From NCBI GenBank assembly GCA_016872285.1, contig VGZZ01000014.1:1-51227 (forward strand): a stretch of 51,227 nucleotides of DNA, read 5' to 3'. The position numbers and the translations under genes were made by a program. The stretch comes from SAR202 cluster bacterium (GTDB lineage Bacteria; Chloroflexota; Dehalococcoidia; Lucifugimonadales; GCA-2712585). This document shows, in pieces, positions 34,532-44,864 of this stretch. Position 1 is the stretch's first letter; each line of letters opens with the position of its first letter. Below the pieces are notes generated by a model, which was given only the letters and a program-made list of their open reading frames with translations, ran no database searches and was not told the origin of the DNA.

Positions 34532-35305
34532 ATGGCAGACACTGTTACTCTGACACTGGAACCCCGGTTGGTCCTGGGCAAGAAGGTGCGGGCGCTGCGC
34601 CGCGAGGGCGTGGTGCCGGTACATATATATGGAAGGGACTACCAGTCCCAGAGCCTACAGTGCAACGTGAAGCTGCTCCTCGGCGTGCTGGTGAAGGCTG
34701 GAACGAACACGCCCATTGCGCTGGATATCGGAGACGGAAAGGAGCCTCAGCTGGCCCTGGTGAGGGAGATACAGTGGGGGCCCATTAGAGGCGAGATTTT
34801 GCATGTGGACTTCCTGCACGTGGATGTGACGCAGGAAGTGACGACCCGCGTGCCTCTTGTGCTGAGGGGCGAGTCGGCGGGGGCGCGGTTGGTGAGCGGC
34901 ACGGTGGTGCAGCAGCTTCGCGAGCTGGAGATTCGCACGCTGCCGCTCAACATACCGGCGGAGATTATCGTGGACGCAACGCTGCTGAAGGAGGCGGATG
35001 ACGTTGTGCGGGTGAAGAACCTGACGTTGCCGCAGGGAGTGACGCCGCTGGCGGACCCGGAAGAAACGATAGCGCGGATTGAGGTTATTAAGGAAGAGGT
35101 GGCGGCACCCACACCCGAGGCGGTGGCTGCGGAAGGAGCAGCGGAGGGAGCCGCGCCGGCGGCGGCTGTGGAGGGCGCGGCCGGGGCGCAGGCGAAGCCT
35201 GGCGCCAAGCCCGGGGCTGCGGCCCAGGCGAAACCCGGGGCTGCCGCAAAGCCGGGGGCTGGGGCGCAAGCGAAGCCCGGGGCCAAGCCTGGCGCCAAGC
35301 CGTAG
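34532..35305 (+). CDS. rplY: Ribosomal protein bL25, long CTC form
   Basis: Binds 5S rRNA in the 50S subunit. From ATG 34532 (MADTVTLTLEPRLVLGKKVR; GAGGAG upstream) it has 257 residues. The amino domain binds 5S rRNA (RALRREGVVPVHIYG) and the beta domain follows (GPIRGEILHVDFLHVDVTQE). After about residue 190 it ends in an Ala/Glu and then an Ala-Lys-Pro-Gly repeat tail (AKPGA/AKPGAK units). A CTC-type C-terminal domain is normal; the long low-complexity tail is not. It stands alone, with a repeat downstream. Confidence 0.94.
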   Translation: MADTVTLTLEPRLVLGKKVRALRREGVVPVHIYGRDYQSQSLQCNVKLLLGVLVKAGTNTPIALDIGDGKEPQLALVREIQWGPIRGEILHVDFLHVDVTQEVTTRVPLVLRGESAGARLVSGTVVQQLRELEIRTLPLNIPAEIIVDATLLKEADDVVRVKNLTLPQGVTPLADPEETIARIEVIKEEVAAPTPEAVAAEGAAEGAAPAAAVEGAAGAQAKPGAKPGAAAQAKPGAAAKPGAGAQAKPGAKPGAKP

Positions 35306-35416
35306 AGCGGGCCCTGTCTCCTTCCGCAGGAGAGAGGGCACAGGAAACCTTGCCCCTAGATTAGTGATGGCACCTTCCAGCGAGAAGGCGAGGCCTGGGC
35401 AGTATCGTCGCCAGAT

Positions 35417-35457
35417 TCTTCGACTACGCCCTAGTACGAGCTTCGCTCGGAGTGCAA
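35417..35457. repeat. Interspersed repeat family C copy
   Basis: TTCTTCGACTACGCCCTAGT and CGAGCTTCGCTCGGAG resemble the hutH insert and the copy at 51085. It lies between rplY and fmt. Confidence 0.55.
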
Positions 35458-35499
35458 AGCTAACCCTTTGGGAATTGTCTGAGTGGTAAATATGGAGGG

Positions 35500-36441
35500 C
35501 TAGCTGGGGAGGCGGGCGCCCAGTATGGAGGGGTAGCCCCGGAGGAAGTCTTGGGCGGAGGCGGAGCGTTTTCCTTCTATTTGCAGGGCGGTAACCTTGA
35601 GAAGCCCTTTTCCTGTGACGACGGCTAAGCCTTTGCCCGTCGACGGGTGGTTTACCACGGAGCCGGGGACGCTGCTACTGGACTCGCCTGGAAGGGGCTG
35701 GGCCTCTAGAATTTTGAGGGCTTTGCCTTGCCAGCGGGTGTAGAGGCCGGGCCAGGGGGTGAAGGCACGAAGGCGGCGGTGCAGATCCTGAGCGGTCAAT
35801 TCCCAGGAGGCATCCCCGTCTTCTTTTTCGATTTTTCGGGTGTGGGTGGCGAGGGAAGGGTCCTGGAGGGCTAGTTTGAGGCGGCGGCTGGTCCATGCGG
35901 GGAGGGTATGGAGGAGGAGGGAGGCGCCTTCATCGAAAAGGCGATGCGTTAGGGTCTCGGCGGTGTCGTCGGGGGCGATGGAGGCCTCTTTTTGGGCGAG
36001 GATGGGGCCGGTATCGAGGCCTTGGTCCAGGAGCATGAGGGTAACGCCGGTGACATCAAGGCCCTGGAGGATGGCGGTGACGACGGGCGAGGGGCCGCGG
36101 AGTTTGGGGAGGAGGGAGGGGTGGATGTTGATGAAGCCGTGGGGGGGGAGGGCCAGAAAGGCAGGGGGGACCAGCAGGCCATAGGCGGCGACAATGACGA
36201 CGTCTGGCGCGAGGGTGGCGAACTGTTGCAGGGCGTCGGATTTGCGGAGGGAGGGGGGCTGGAGGACGTGGAGGCCGCGCTGGAGGGCGAACTGCTTGAC
36301 GGGGGACTCGGTCCGGGAAAGGCCCCGGCCGGAGGGCCGGTCAGGCGCGGAATAGACGGCGACGACCTGGTAGGGAGGCTCTACAAGGACGTTCAAGGCA
36401 GACAGAGCGAAGGAAGGGGTACCCATGAAGATAACTCGCAT
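35500..36441 (-). CDS. fmt: Methionyl-tRNA formyltransferase
   Basis: Formylates initiator Met-tRNA. The 313-residue product has MRVIFMGTPSFALSALNVLV, the formyl-THF region with the Asn-His pair in INIHPSLLPKLRGPSPV, and LMLLDQGLDTGPIL containing the catalytic Asp. The C-terminal RNA-binding domain follows (LHRRLRAFTPWPGLYTRWQG). It is divergent from dnaA across a 300-base spacer. Its usual partner def (peptide deformylase) is not adjacent. Confidence 0.95.
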   Translation of the reverse strand: MRVIFMGTPSFALSALNVLVEPPYQVVAVYSAPDRPSGRGLSRTESPVKQFALQRGLHVLQPPSLRKSDALQQFATLAPDVVIVAAYGLLVPPAFLALPPHGFINIHPSLLPKLRGPSPVVTAILQGLDVTGVTLMLLDQGLDTGPILAQKEASIAPDDTAETLTHRLFDEGASLLLHTLPAWTSRRLKLALQDPSLATHTRKIEKEDGDASWELTAQDLHRRLRAFTPWPGLYTRWQGKALKILEAQPLPGESSSSVPGSVVNHPSTGKGLAVVTGKGLLKVTALQIEGKRSASAQDFLRGYPSILGARLPS

Positions 36442-36601
36442 GGAATGATTATATAGAAATCGTCACCAGGTATCGCAACCGGGAAAGGAAAGCGCCAGGT
36501 GCAAATAAGAGGCCAGGAAGGTAGCCCTAAGCAGTACGCAGGGGGGATATATAACTCCTGAAGGTAAAGAAGGGGTCAATAAATTACGCAAAGCAATAAA
36601 G

Positions 36602-36631
36602 TTGGCAAAAATGTGCTATACAAAATATAAA
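36602..36631 (+). promoter_or_regulatory. Probable dnaA promoter
   Basis: TTGGCA and TATAAA are separated by 18 bases in the AT-rich part of the fmt-dnaA spacer, about 110 bases upstream of the dnaA start. No DnaA-box cluster (TTATCCACA) was found in this spacer. Confidence 0.4.
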
Positions 36632-36739
36632 AACTAAGTGGAACATAAATCCTTAGCGTAACGAATTTTATTTTGCCACCCATTTCGTGACTTTCCCCCT
36701 TGAAATACTAGTTGGCAGTTGCTATTGTCGGCCTGTCAG

Positions 36740-38113
36740 ATGCAAGAAAAGATTATGGAAACCAGGGAACATCAAGCACGGGCCATTTGGTCTGCCGTGC
36801 TGGGGGAGCTGCAGTTACAGCTCCCACCGTCGTCTTTCGAGACGTGGCTGAAGGGGACTGAGGGGGTGGCGGTGGACGGACAGCGGCTGCTGGTGCGTGC
36901 GCCGAACGCCTTTGCGGCAGAGTGGCTGGAGAAGCGGCTGCATGCGCTGGTATCCAGGACGATTGAAAAGGTGAGCCGACAGGCGCTAGAGCCTTTCTTT
37001 CAGGTCCGCCCCACAGCGGCTAGTGAGATGGAGACGGAGAGGCCCCAGGGGAGCCAAGAGGGGGGTTCGCCGTCGCAGTGGGCAGAGCCGCCGCAGTTCA
37101 AACCGAACCGCCGCTATACATTTGATTCCTTTGTGGTGGGGCCTTCGAACAGGCTGGCGTTTGCGGCGTCGAAGGCGGTGGCGGGGACGCCTGGGGAGAG
37201 CCACAATCCGCTGTTCATATATTCGGGAGCCGGTCTGGGGAAGACACATCTGCTCCATGCCATAGCCCATTCCTGCTTGCAGCAGCGGATAAGGTTCCTT
37301 TACGTGACCTCAGAGCATTTCACCAACGATTTTGTAACGTCGGTGCGGGAGAAGGCTATGGACCAGTTCCGGTCTAGGTACCGGGGCGTGGACGTTCTGC
37401 TGATGGACGACGTGCAGTTTCTGAGCGGGAAGGAGCAGACGCTGGAGGGTTTTTTCCACACCTTCAACGACCTGCACAACAGCAACCGACAGGTGGTGAT
37501 CACGTCAGACCAGACGCCGCAGTCGATACCGGCTATAGAGGAGCGGCTGCGGTCCCGGTTCGCGTGGGGACTTATCGCGGACATACAGCCGCCTTCGTCG
37601 GACACTCGCGTGGCCATACTGGAGGCCCGCGCCAGGGAGATGGGGATTGGGGTAATGAGAGATGTGCTGGGGTATATTGCGCAGCATATAAATGGAAGCG
37701 TTCGAGAGCTGGAGGGGGCGCTGAACCGGACGGTGGCGATGGCGCGGGCGGAGGGACGCGAGCCGCACCTGGAGATGGCGAAGCAGGCGCTGCAAGGGCT
37801 GGAGTGCCAGGCCCGTATGACACCTAGGACGCCGGAAATGGTGCTGAGGGCGGTGGGAGAGGTGTTTTCCGTGCCGCGGGAGGAGCTGCTAGGGAAGAAG
37901 CGGCACAAGGAGCTGGCGCTGGCGCGGCACGTGACGATGTACCTGCTACGGCACGAGTTAGACTTAGAGGTGGCGCGGATAGGCCGGGTTCTGGGCGGAA
38001 AGAACCACGCGACGATTCTTCATGGCATTGAGAGGGTAACGGCGGAGCTGCCTGGCAACGCGCTGCTTAGGGAGAGGGTGGAGGCTACGAAGGCGGCGCT
38101 GGGGAGGTCGTAG
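36740..38113 (+). CDS. dnaA: Chromosomal replication initiator protein
   Basis: AAA+ ATPase that opens the origin. From ATG 36740 (MQEKIMETREHQARAIWSAV; an ATG at 36755 is possible) it has 457 residues. Domain I is at about 10-85 (LPPSSFETWLKG) and a linker follows. Domain III has Walker A GAGLGKTH and Walker B LLMDDVQFLSGKE, and domain IV has the helix-turn-helix and signature VLGGKNHATILHGIERV. In many relatives the signature reads GGRDHSTVLH; this one has KNHAT in its place. It is divergent from fmt and upstream of obgE. GC skew does not reverse here. Confidence 0.96.
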   Translation: MQEKIMETREHQARAIWSAVLGELQLQLPPSSFETWLKGTEGVAVDGQRLLVRAPNAFAAEWLEKRLHALVSRTIEKVSRQALEPFFQVRPTAASEMETERPQGSQEGGSPSQWAEPPQFKPNRRYTFDSFVVGPSNRLAFAASKAVAGTPGESHNPLFIYSGAGLGKTHLLHAIAHSCLQQRIRFLYVTSEHFTNDFVTSVREKAMDQFRSRYRGVDVLLMDDVQFLSGKEQTLEGFFHTFNDLHNSNRQVVITSDQTPQSIPAIEERLRSRFAWGLIADIQPPSSDTRVAILEARAREMGIGVMRDVLGYIAQHINGSVRELEGALNRTVAMARAEGREPHLEMAKQALQGLECQARMTPRTPEMVLRAVGEVFSVPREELLGKKRHKELALARHVTMYLLRHELDLEVARIGRVLGGKNHATILHGIERVTAELPGNALLRERVEATKAALGRS

Positions 38114-38235
38114 GCAGGACGCGTCCTGCACCTTCAGCTTTACGGGTCTTGGTTAGAGTAGGGAAGTAGGTCTGGAAATCGTTGGGTTGGCACAGGGGCA
38201 ATGAGAGAGCCACGGCTGGCTTAGGATTCTGGCAT

Positions 38236-38300
38236 AGCCTCTTCGACTTCGAGCAGCGTACGGCCGTTCGCTCAGGATGACAATTCTCTTTTTATTGACC
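38236..38300. repeat. Interspersed repeat family C copy
   Basis: CTCTTCGACTTCGAGCAGCG, then TCGCTCAGGATGACAATTCT and TTTTTATTGACC. It occupies the spacer between dnaA and obgE. Confidence 0.65.
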
Positions 38301-38334
38301 ACGCTTAGTATGCTTTCGGACGTTTAGGAGATCT

Positions 38335-38592
38335 GTGGGTAACTTCACTGAATCGCGTGGAGATGTTCTCTATTACAACGGGACAAAGGGTTGGTCTAGG
38401 TTGACAGATAACACACGAATTGGCGGCGGGGCGGAAGGGCGGCAGTTTTCAACATCGGCTACGATTCTAGAGAGAGTAGATGGTGCTAGAATTGAGGTGT
38501 TATCCACAATCCCGCCAGGAGAGCTCAGATTCAGAGAGGAAGTTATCAAGGTCATTATTATTACGACTGTTATTAGATATGAATACATATGA
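38335..38592 (+). CDS. Hypothetical small protein overlapping the obgE start
   Basis: An 85-codon frame from a GTG, ending in a TGA that overlaps the obgE ATG (ATGA). No family is recognised. The sequence (GWSRLTDNTRIGGGAEGRQF, ending VIKVIIITTVIRYEYI) has a hydrophobic tail. Its AT content is higher than that of neighbouring genes and no ribosome site is visible. The overlap with obgE is the only positive support. Confidence 0.3.
   Translation: MGNFTESRGDVLYYNGTKGWSRLTDNTRIGGGAEGRQFSTSATILERVDGARIEVLSTIPPGELRFREEVIKVIIITTVIRYEYI
38500..38508 (+). other. Single consensus DnaA box
   Basis: TTATCCACA matches the DnaA-box consensus exactly. It is the only perfect match noticed in the dnaA neighbourhood and lies within the small frame upstream of obgE. 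One box does not make an origin. Confidence 0.35.
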
Positions 38593-39851
38593 TAGATAAA
38601 GCAAGGATACGGGTATCATCAGGAAAGGGAGGGAACGGGAGCGTCAGCTTTCGGAGAGAGAAGTTTGTGCCGAAGGGGGGGCCGGATGGAGGGGAAGGAG
38701 GAGAGGGCGGCAGTGTGTATATTCGTGGAGATGCGTCGTTAAACACGCTTATCGATTTCAGATACAGGTCTATTTATAAAGCGGGGGATGGGGGGCATGG
38801 GCGCGGGCAGAATAAGACGGGGGCGCATGGAGCGGACCTGACGATTCGGGTGCCCATAGGGACAGTTGTATCGGTGTTGGAGGAGGGAATAGAGAGGCCA
38901 GCGCTGGATGTGCTGGATGAGGAGCGTGTTCTGCTGGTGAGGGGCGGGAAGGGCGGTCGAGGGAATATAAGGTTTGCGACGTCAGTGAACCAAACGCCGA
39001 TGCTGGCGGAAGCGGGGGAGGATGGGCAGGAGTTCGAGCTGACGCTGGAGCTGAAGCTGCTGGCGGACGTGGGAATAGTGGGGATGCCGAACGCGGGGAA
39101 GTCGACGCTGATTGGGGTGTGCTCTGCGGCCAAACCTAAGATAGCGGACTACCCGTTCACCACGCTGGAGCCGGTGCTGGGGGTGGCGGAATATAAAGGG
39201 ATGAGATTCCTGCTGATGGAAGTGCCCGGGCTTATTGAGGGCGCGCACACGGGGACGGGGCTTGGCCACGATTTCCTTCGACACGCGGAGCGGACGCGGC
39301 TGCTGTGGCATCTGGTGGACGGGTCGGCGCCGGATGTGGAGGGACGAGTCGACGTTATCAACCAGGAGCTGCAACACTTTGGGTCGGAGCTGGCTGAGAA
39401 GCCGCAGATTTTGGTCGTCAATAAGATGGACACTGCGGAAGCCCAAGAGTCTTTAGAAAGCGTAAAAAGAGTGGTAGAGTCTCTGGGCGTCAGGGCGTTC
39501 TATATATCGGCGGCGGGACGACAGGGGTTGGAGCCGCTGCTGGCCCACACGGCGGAGGCGCTGGCGTCGATGCCGAGGGCGCTGGCAGGGGAGACGGCGC
39601 TACGGGGGGAACTGCCGCTCCGGAGACCGCCAAAAGGGGCAGCCGAGGTGCATAAGGAGGCGGGCACTTTCGTAGTCGATTCGCCCAGGGCGATTCGGCT
39701 GGCGGCGATGGCGAATATGAGGGACAGGTGGGCGCGGCTGCAATTGTGGAAGGAGATGGAGAAGATGGGAGTAGTGGAGGCGCTAGAGAGGGCGGGGGTG
39801 AAGGAGGGCGACACGGTGAGGGTAGGCTTGATAGAGATGGAGTGGCAATAG
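38589..39851 (+). CDS. obgE: Obg-family GTPase
   Basis: Ribosome-associated GTPase for 50S assembly and stress response. The 420-residue product starts with the Gly-rich Obg fold (MIDKARIRVSSGKGGNGSVS, FVPKGGPDGGEGG). It then has the G domain (GMPNAGKSTLIG, G3 DYPFTTLEP then EVPGLIEGAH, NKMD) and ends in an OCT domain (DSPRAIRLAAMANMRDRWAR). G3 has EVPG where DxPG is usual. It is first in obgE-nadD-pyrE. Confidence 0.96.
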   Translation: MIDKARIRVSSGKGGNGSVSFRREKFVPKGGPDGGEGGEGGSVYIRGDASLNTLIDFRYRSIYKAGDGGHGRGQNKTGAHGADLTIRVPIGTVVSVLEEGIERPALDVLDEERVLLVRGGKGGRGNIRFATSVNQTPMLAEAGEDGQEFELTLELKLLADVGIVGMPNAGKSTLIGVCSAAKPKIADYPFTTLEPVLGVAEYKGMRFLLMEVPGLIEGAHTGTGLGHDFLRHAERTRLLWHLVDGSAPDVEGRVDVINQELQHFGSELAEKPQILVVNKMDTAEAQESLESVKRVVESLGVRAFYISAAGRQGLEPLLAHTAEALASMPRALAGETALRGELPLRRPPKGAAEVHKEAGTFVVDSPRAIRLAAMANMRDRWARLQLWKEMEKMGVVEALERAGVKEGDTVRVGLIEMEWQ

Positions 39852-39852
39852 A

Positions 39853-40470
39853 GTGAAGATAGGCATATTGGGCGGCACCTTCGACCCCATCCACCTGGGG
39901 CATTTGATTGTGGCGGAGGAGGCGAGGGTGAGGCTGGGGCTGGAGGAGGTGCTGTTTGTGCCGACGGGGAAGCCGTGGATGAAGGAAGGGACGCCGGTGT
40001 CGGAGGCGAAGCACAGGCTGAACATGGCGCGGCTGGCGATATCGACCAACCCGTTCTTTAGACTGTCGGCGATGGAGATAGAGAGGCCGGGGCCGTCGTA
40101 TACCGTCGACACGCTGACAGTGCTGAGGGAAGAGTATGGGCCGGAGGCGGAGATGTTCTTTATCCTGGGGGTGGACTCGCTGGCGGGGTTCCACGAGTGG
40201 AAGGAGCCGCGGCGCATACTGGAGATGGCGACGCTGGTGGCAGTGACCCGGCCCGGGTACGAGGTGCCGCAAACGAAGGTGTTTAACGGCGCGCTGGGAG
40301 GGATGGAGAACCGGCTAAAGACGCTGGATGGGGTGAGGGTGGAGATCAGCGGTCGGGACCTGAGGAGGCGGGTGAAGGAGGGGCTTTCGATCCGGTACAG
40401 AGTATGCAGCCCGGTGGGGAAGTATATTTATGACCACGGACTATATTTAGACCGAGTAAAAAATGAGTAA
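39853..40470 (+). CDS. nadD: Nicotinate-mononucleotide adenylyltransferase
   Basis: Makes NaAD from NaMN and ATP in NAD synthesis. The 205-residue product shows the nucleotidyltransferase motif GGTFDPIHLGHL and the C-terminal ISGRDLRRRVKEG, where most relatives have ISSTxIR. The GTG start lies one base after the obgE stop; the 3' end overlaps pyrE by eight bases. Confidence 0.93.
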   Translation: MKIGILGGTFDPIHLGHLIVAEEARVRLGLEEVLFVPTGKPWMKEGTPVSEAKHRLNMARLAISTNPFFRLSAMEIERPGPSYTVDTLTVLREEYGPEAEMFFILGVDSLAGFHEWKEPRRILEMATLVAVTRPGYEVPQTKVFNGALGGMENRLKTLDGVRVEISGRDLRRRVKEGLSIRYRVCSPVGKYIYDHGLYLDRVKNE

Positions 40471-41023
40471 AGTCGTCGAGCGGCTGCTGGAAAGGGCGCT
40501 GGAATTGGAGGCGCTGAAGTATGGAGACTTTACATTGTCGTCAGGGAAGAAGAGCAGTTATTACTTCGATGGGAGGCGGCTGACGCTGGACCCGGAGGGT
40601 AGCTGGCTGGTGGGGCAGGCGGTGTTCGGGCTGCTGAAGGGGACGGGGGTGGAGGCCATTGGTGGGCTGACGCTGGGGGCGGACCCGATGGTGGCGGCGG
40701 TGGCGATGACGAGCCACCAGTCGGGGCAGCCGATAAGCGGGTTCATTGTTAGGAAGGAGGCGAAGGCGCACGGGACGAGGCAGGGGATAGAGGGGCCGCT
40801 GCGGCAGGGAAGTCGAGTGGCGATTGTGGATGATGTATGCACGACAGGAGGGTCTATATTTCAGGCTATCGCGGCGGCGGAGGGGTACGGGTGCAAGGTG
40901 GCGATGACAGCGGCGATTCTGGACCGGCGGGAGGGGGGGAGCGAGGAGCTGGCGCGTCGGGGGTATAAGTTCACGTCGCTGCTGGCGGCGACGGCGGAGG
41001 GGAAGGTGGGGGTGGTGGGGTAG
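40463..41023 (+). CDS. pyrE: Orotate phosphoribosyltransferase
   Basis: Pyrimidine synthesis: orotate plus PRPP to OMP. The 186-residue product has FTLSSGKKSSYYFDGRRLTL and the PRPP loop VAIVDDVCTTGGS. Upstream DNA overlaps nadD; no pyrF is nearby. A strong bidirectional hairpin ends the operon 220 bases downstream. Confidence 0.94.
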   Translation: MSKVVERLLERALELEALKYGDFTLSSGKKSSYYFDGRRLTLDPEGSWLVGQAVFGLLKGTGVEAIGGLTLGADPMVAAVAMTSHQSGQPISGFIVRKEAKAHGTRQGIEGPLRQGSRVAIVDDVCTTGGSIFQAIAAAEGYGCKVAMTAAILDRREGGSEELARRGYKFTSLLAATAEGKVGVVG

Positions 41024-41054
41024 GGGGGAGGGGTCAGATGGGAGGCCGGCTCTG

Positions 41055-41225
41055 TGCATAGATCCTTCGCGGGGCTCAGGATGACAATTCTATTTTTGCT
41101 ACCTACCCCCGGAATGTTTAGCTGACGTCTCAGGGAAGGCATGGTAAGTGGGACGGGACGTGATGGTTGCAGATGTGTCGTTGAGGTTTCTCGACTACCC
41201 TCGAAATGACGTATCACCTTACCCC
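41055..41225. repeat. Interspersed repeats (families C and B)
   Basis: GCATAGATCCTTCGCGGGGC with CTCAGGATGACAATTCTA (family C), then GTTGAGGTTTCTCGACTACC and TCGAAATGACGTATCACC (family B). Between pyrE and the terminator. Confidence 0.7.
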
Positions 41226-41242
41226 ACCAAAACAGATGTGAT

Positions 41243-41277
41243 AAAAAGGGCGCCTCTGAACAAGAGGCGCCCTTTTT
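41243..41277. terminator. Bidirectional rho-independent terminator
   Basis: AAAAAGGGCGCCTCT and AGAGGCGCCCTTTTT form a perfect 15-bp stem with loop GAACA, with A- and T-tracts on both sides. It serves the convergent pyrE operon and DinB-like gene. Confidence 0.92.
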
Positions 41278-41293
41278 GGCGAGATGGGGGAGG

Positions 41294-41965
41294 TTAGGCG
41301 TTGGCGCGGGAGTGGTCCCAGTCGGGGAGGGCCATGTAGCCTTCCAGGGGGACTTTGACTTTTAGGGGGAGGCCCTGGGCTTCTTTGAGTCGCTGGAGGT
41401 TGTAGAGGTGGGTTATGACTTCAAAGTAGAGGTGCCGGAAGGTAGCTTCCAGGGACATGTAGGTAAAGCCGGCCTGTGTGGGATGCCATCGGACGCCGGT
41501 AGGGTGGGCTTTGGCGAACTGTTTCCAGTGGGGGGGAGTGTCGGGACGGGGGACTTCCTTGTCGCGGAGGGATTTTAGGGTCTCGCGCTCCAGGATGTGC
41601 TGGGCGAGGTCCAGGCCGTCGTGGAGCTTTTTGAGGAGGTGTTTCATGGTGGGGTATTTCTTTTCGTCCAGCCACCAGCCGTTGGGGGACTTTTCGTAGT
41701 CGGCCCAGTCGCCCAGGCTGGCGTAGCCTTCCGGGAAGAGGACGGGGCCCCATCGGCGGAGGAGCCAGCCGGGGAGGAAGGAGCCCATGTGGGAGACCTG
41801 GGTACGGATGCTCCAGTCGGCCCAGCCCCATTTGTCGGAGCGCCAGTCGAGCTGCTGGTCGGAGAGGCCTTGGACCTCTTTGGCGACCATATCGTAGAGT
41901 TTGGCGAACTGGGGGAAGACTTTGGTGCCGGGGGTATCGGGAGAAAGGGGTTTGGTGGTTGCCAT
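41294..41965 (-). CDS. DinB-like protein
   Basis: A 223-residue protein of the DinB/YfiT-like four-helix fold. The pattern includes FAKLYDMVAKEVQGLSDQQL, WSIRTQVSHMGSFLPGWLLR with a candidate metal His, and the final HLYFEVITHLYNLQRLKEAQ with a second His. Such proteins bind a metal and include thiol-dependent transferases and stress proteins; the reaction is not known. It follows the terminator at 41243 on the opposite strand. Confidence 0.78.
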   Translation of the reverse strand: MATTKPLSPDTPGTKVFPQFAKLYDMVAKEVQGLSDQQLDWRSDKWGWADWSIRTQVSHMGSFLPGWLLRRWGPVLFPEGYASLGDWADYEKSPNGWWLDEKKYPTMKHLLKKLHDGLDLAQHILERETLKSLRDKEVPRPDTPPHWKQFAKAHPTGVRWHPTQAGFTYMSLEATFRHLYFEVITHLYNLQRLKEAQGLPLKVKVPLEGYMALPDWDHSRANA

Positions 41966-42004
41966 AGGGGATACCTCTAGGGAAGGAGTTTTGGGAGGGG
42001 CCGA

Positions 42005-42310
42005 TAGGTGGGCCTCCCCCTCCCGACTTGCATCGGGATTTCGTGGATTATCATAGGTGATAGGTACTCAAGATTATATAAAAGGCCGTGGGGGAGATTA
42101 TAGGGGGTTTTGGGGAGGAGGGACAGGAAGGGGGAGGAACGGCTGCGTCGGAGTACCGACTTCTCTCAGGATGACAGGCCTCGCCTATTAACCACTCATT
42201 ATATGCTGGCTGACGCATTAGGGAGCGCCCGGACGCCAGATGAGGCGTAATGGTGGCGGGTGGGACGTTGAGGTTTCTCGACTACGCTCGAAATGACATT
42301 TTACCCCTAC
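42005..42310. repeat. Interspersed repeats (families E, C, B)
   Basis: ATCGGGATTTCGTGGATTAT (E), CGTCGGAGTACCGACTTCTC followed by CAGGATGACAGG (C), and GTTGAGGTTTCTCGACTACG followed by CTCGAAATGAC (B). It fills the gene-free 41966-42328 interval between the DinB-like gene and gyrB. Confidence 0.75.
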
Positions 42311-42328
42311 TAACCACCCATCGGGGGG

Positions 42329-44302
<1,974 letters not shown>

Positions 44303-44313
44303 TTAGGTGGGGC

Positions 44314-44336
44314 AAAAAACAAGGGCGCAAGCCCTT
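44314..44336 (-). terminator. Terminator-like hairpin in the gyrB leader
   Basis: On the minus strand AAGGGC-TTGC-GCCCTT is followed by G and TTTTTT. It lies 39-61 bases before the gyrB start. It could end an upstream transcript or attenuate gyrB. Confidence 0.6.
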
Positions 44337-44487
44337 TAGTTATGTCTATAAATTATACCATTTTGTACGTAGGTACGCACGTTTTTTGAGGGTTAAAAAG
44401 GGGAAATTCCTTTGTTTGAGGGCTGGTGGGCAGGGTGTCTCAGCCTAGCAGCAGGCCTTGTTCTTGATAGACGCCAACTTTGTAGCG

Positions 44488-44680
44488 GTATGGGATACCA
44501 TCCCCTTGCCCCTTTCCCGACTGCATCGGGACTGAGTACAGCCTGCTGGAAGGAGAAGGGAAAATAAGGGACCACAACCCCCTTCTTCGGCATACTCAGG
44601 ACAGCGTCGAACTCCCCCTTCGTCCCTCGGGGGGTACTCGGGACAGGCTCTTCCAGGCCGAAGGGGGAGAACCTGAGGAG
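44488..44680. repeat. Interspersed repeat family A copy
   Basis: ATACCATCCCCTTGCCCCTT, CCCGACTGCATCGGGACTGA and GAACTCCCCCTTCGTCCCTC, with the arm GAAGGGGGAG. It is in the gene-free 44337-44864 spacer between the divergent gyrB and hutU; the remainder shows no gene. Confidence 0.8.
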
Positions 44681-44864
44681 ACCACCTCGTGAAAGCGCCC
44701 GAGGCTGCGATCACAACGAGAGAGGAATAGCTTTTGAGGTTGGGGAGTGAGTGCTAAACTTTCGTTAAGCTGCAAGGAATAGGGATATACGACGAATAGA
44801 CGCTTCCAAAGAGGCAATTGAGGCTTAAAGTGCAGGTGGATGAGTAAAAGAAGGAGGAGTCTAG

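Noticed and set aside
36441-36740. fmt-dnaA spacer as oriC
   Set aside because: AT-rich, but no TTATCCACA cluster was found and the strand bias does not change here.
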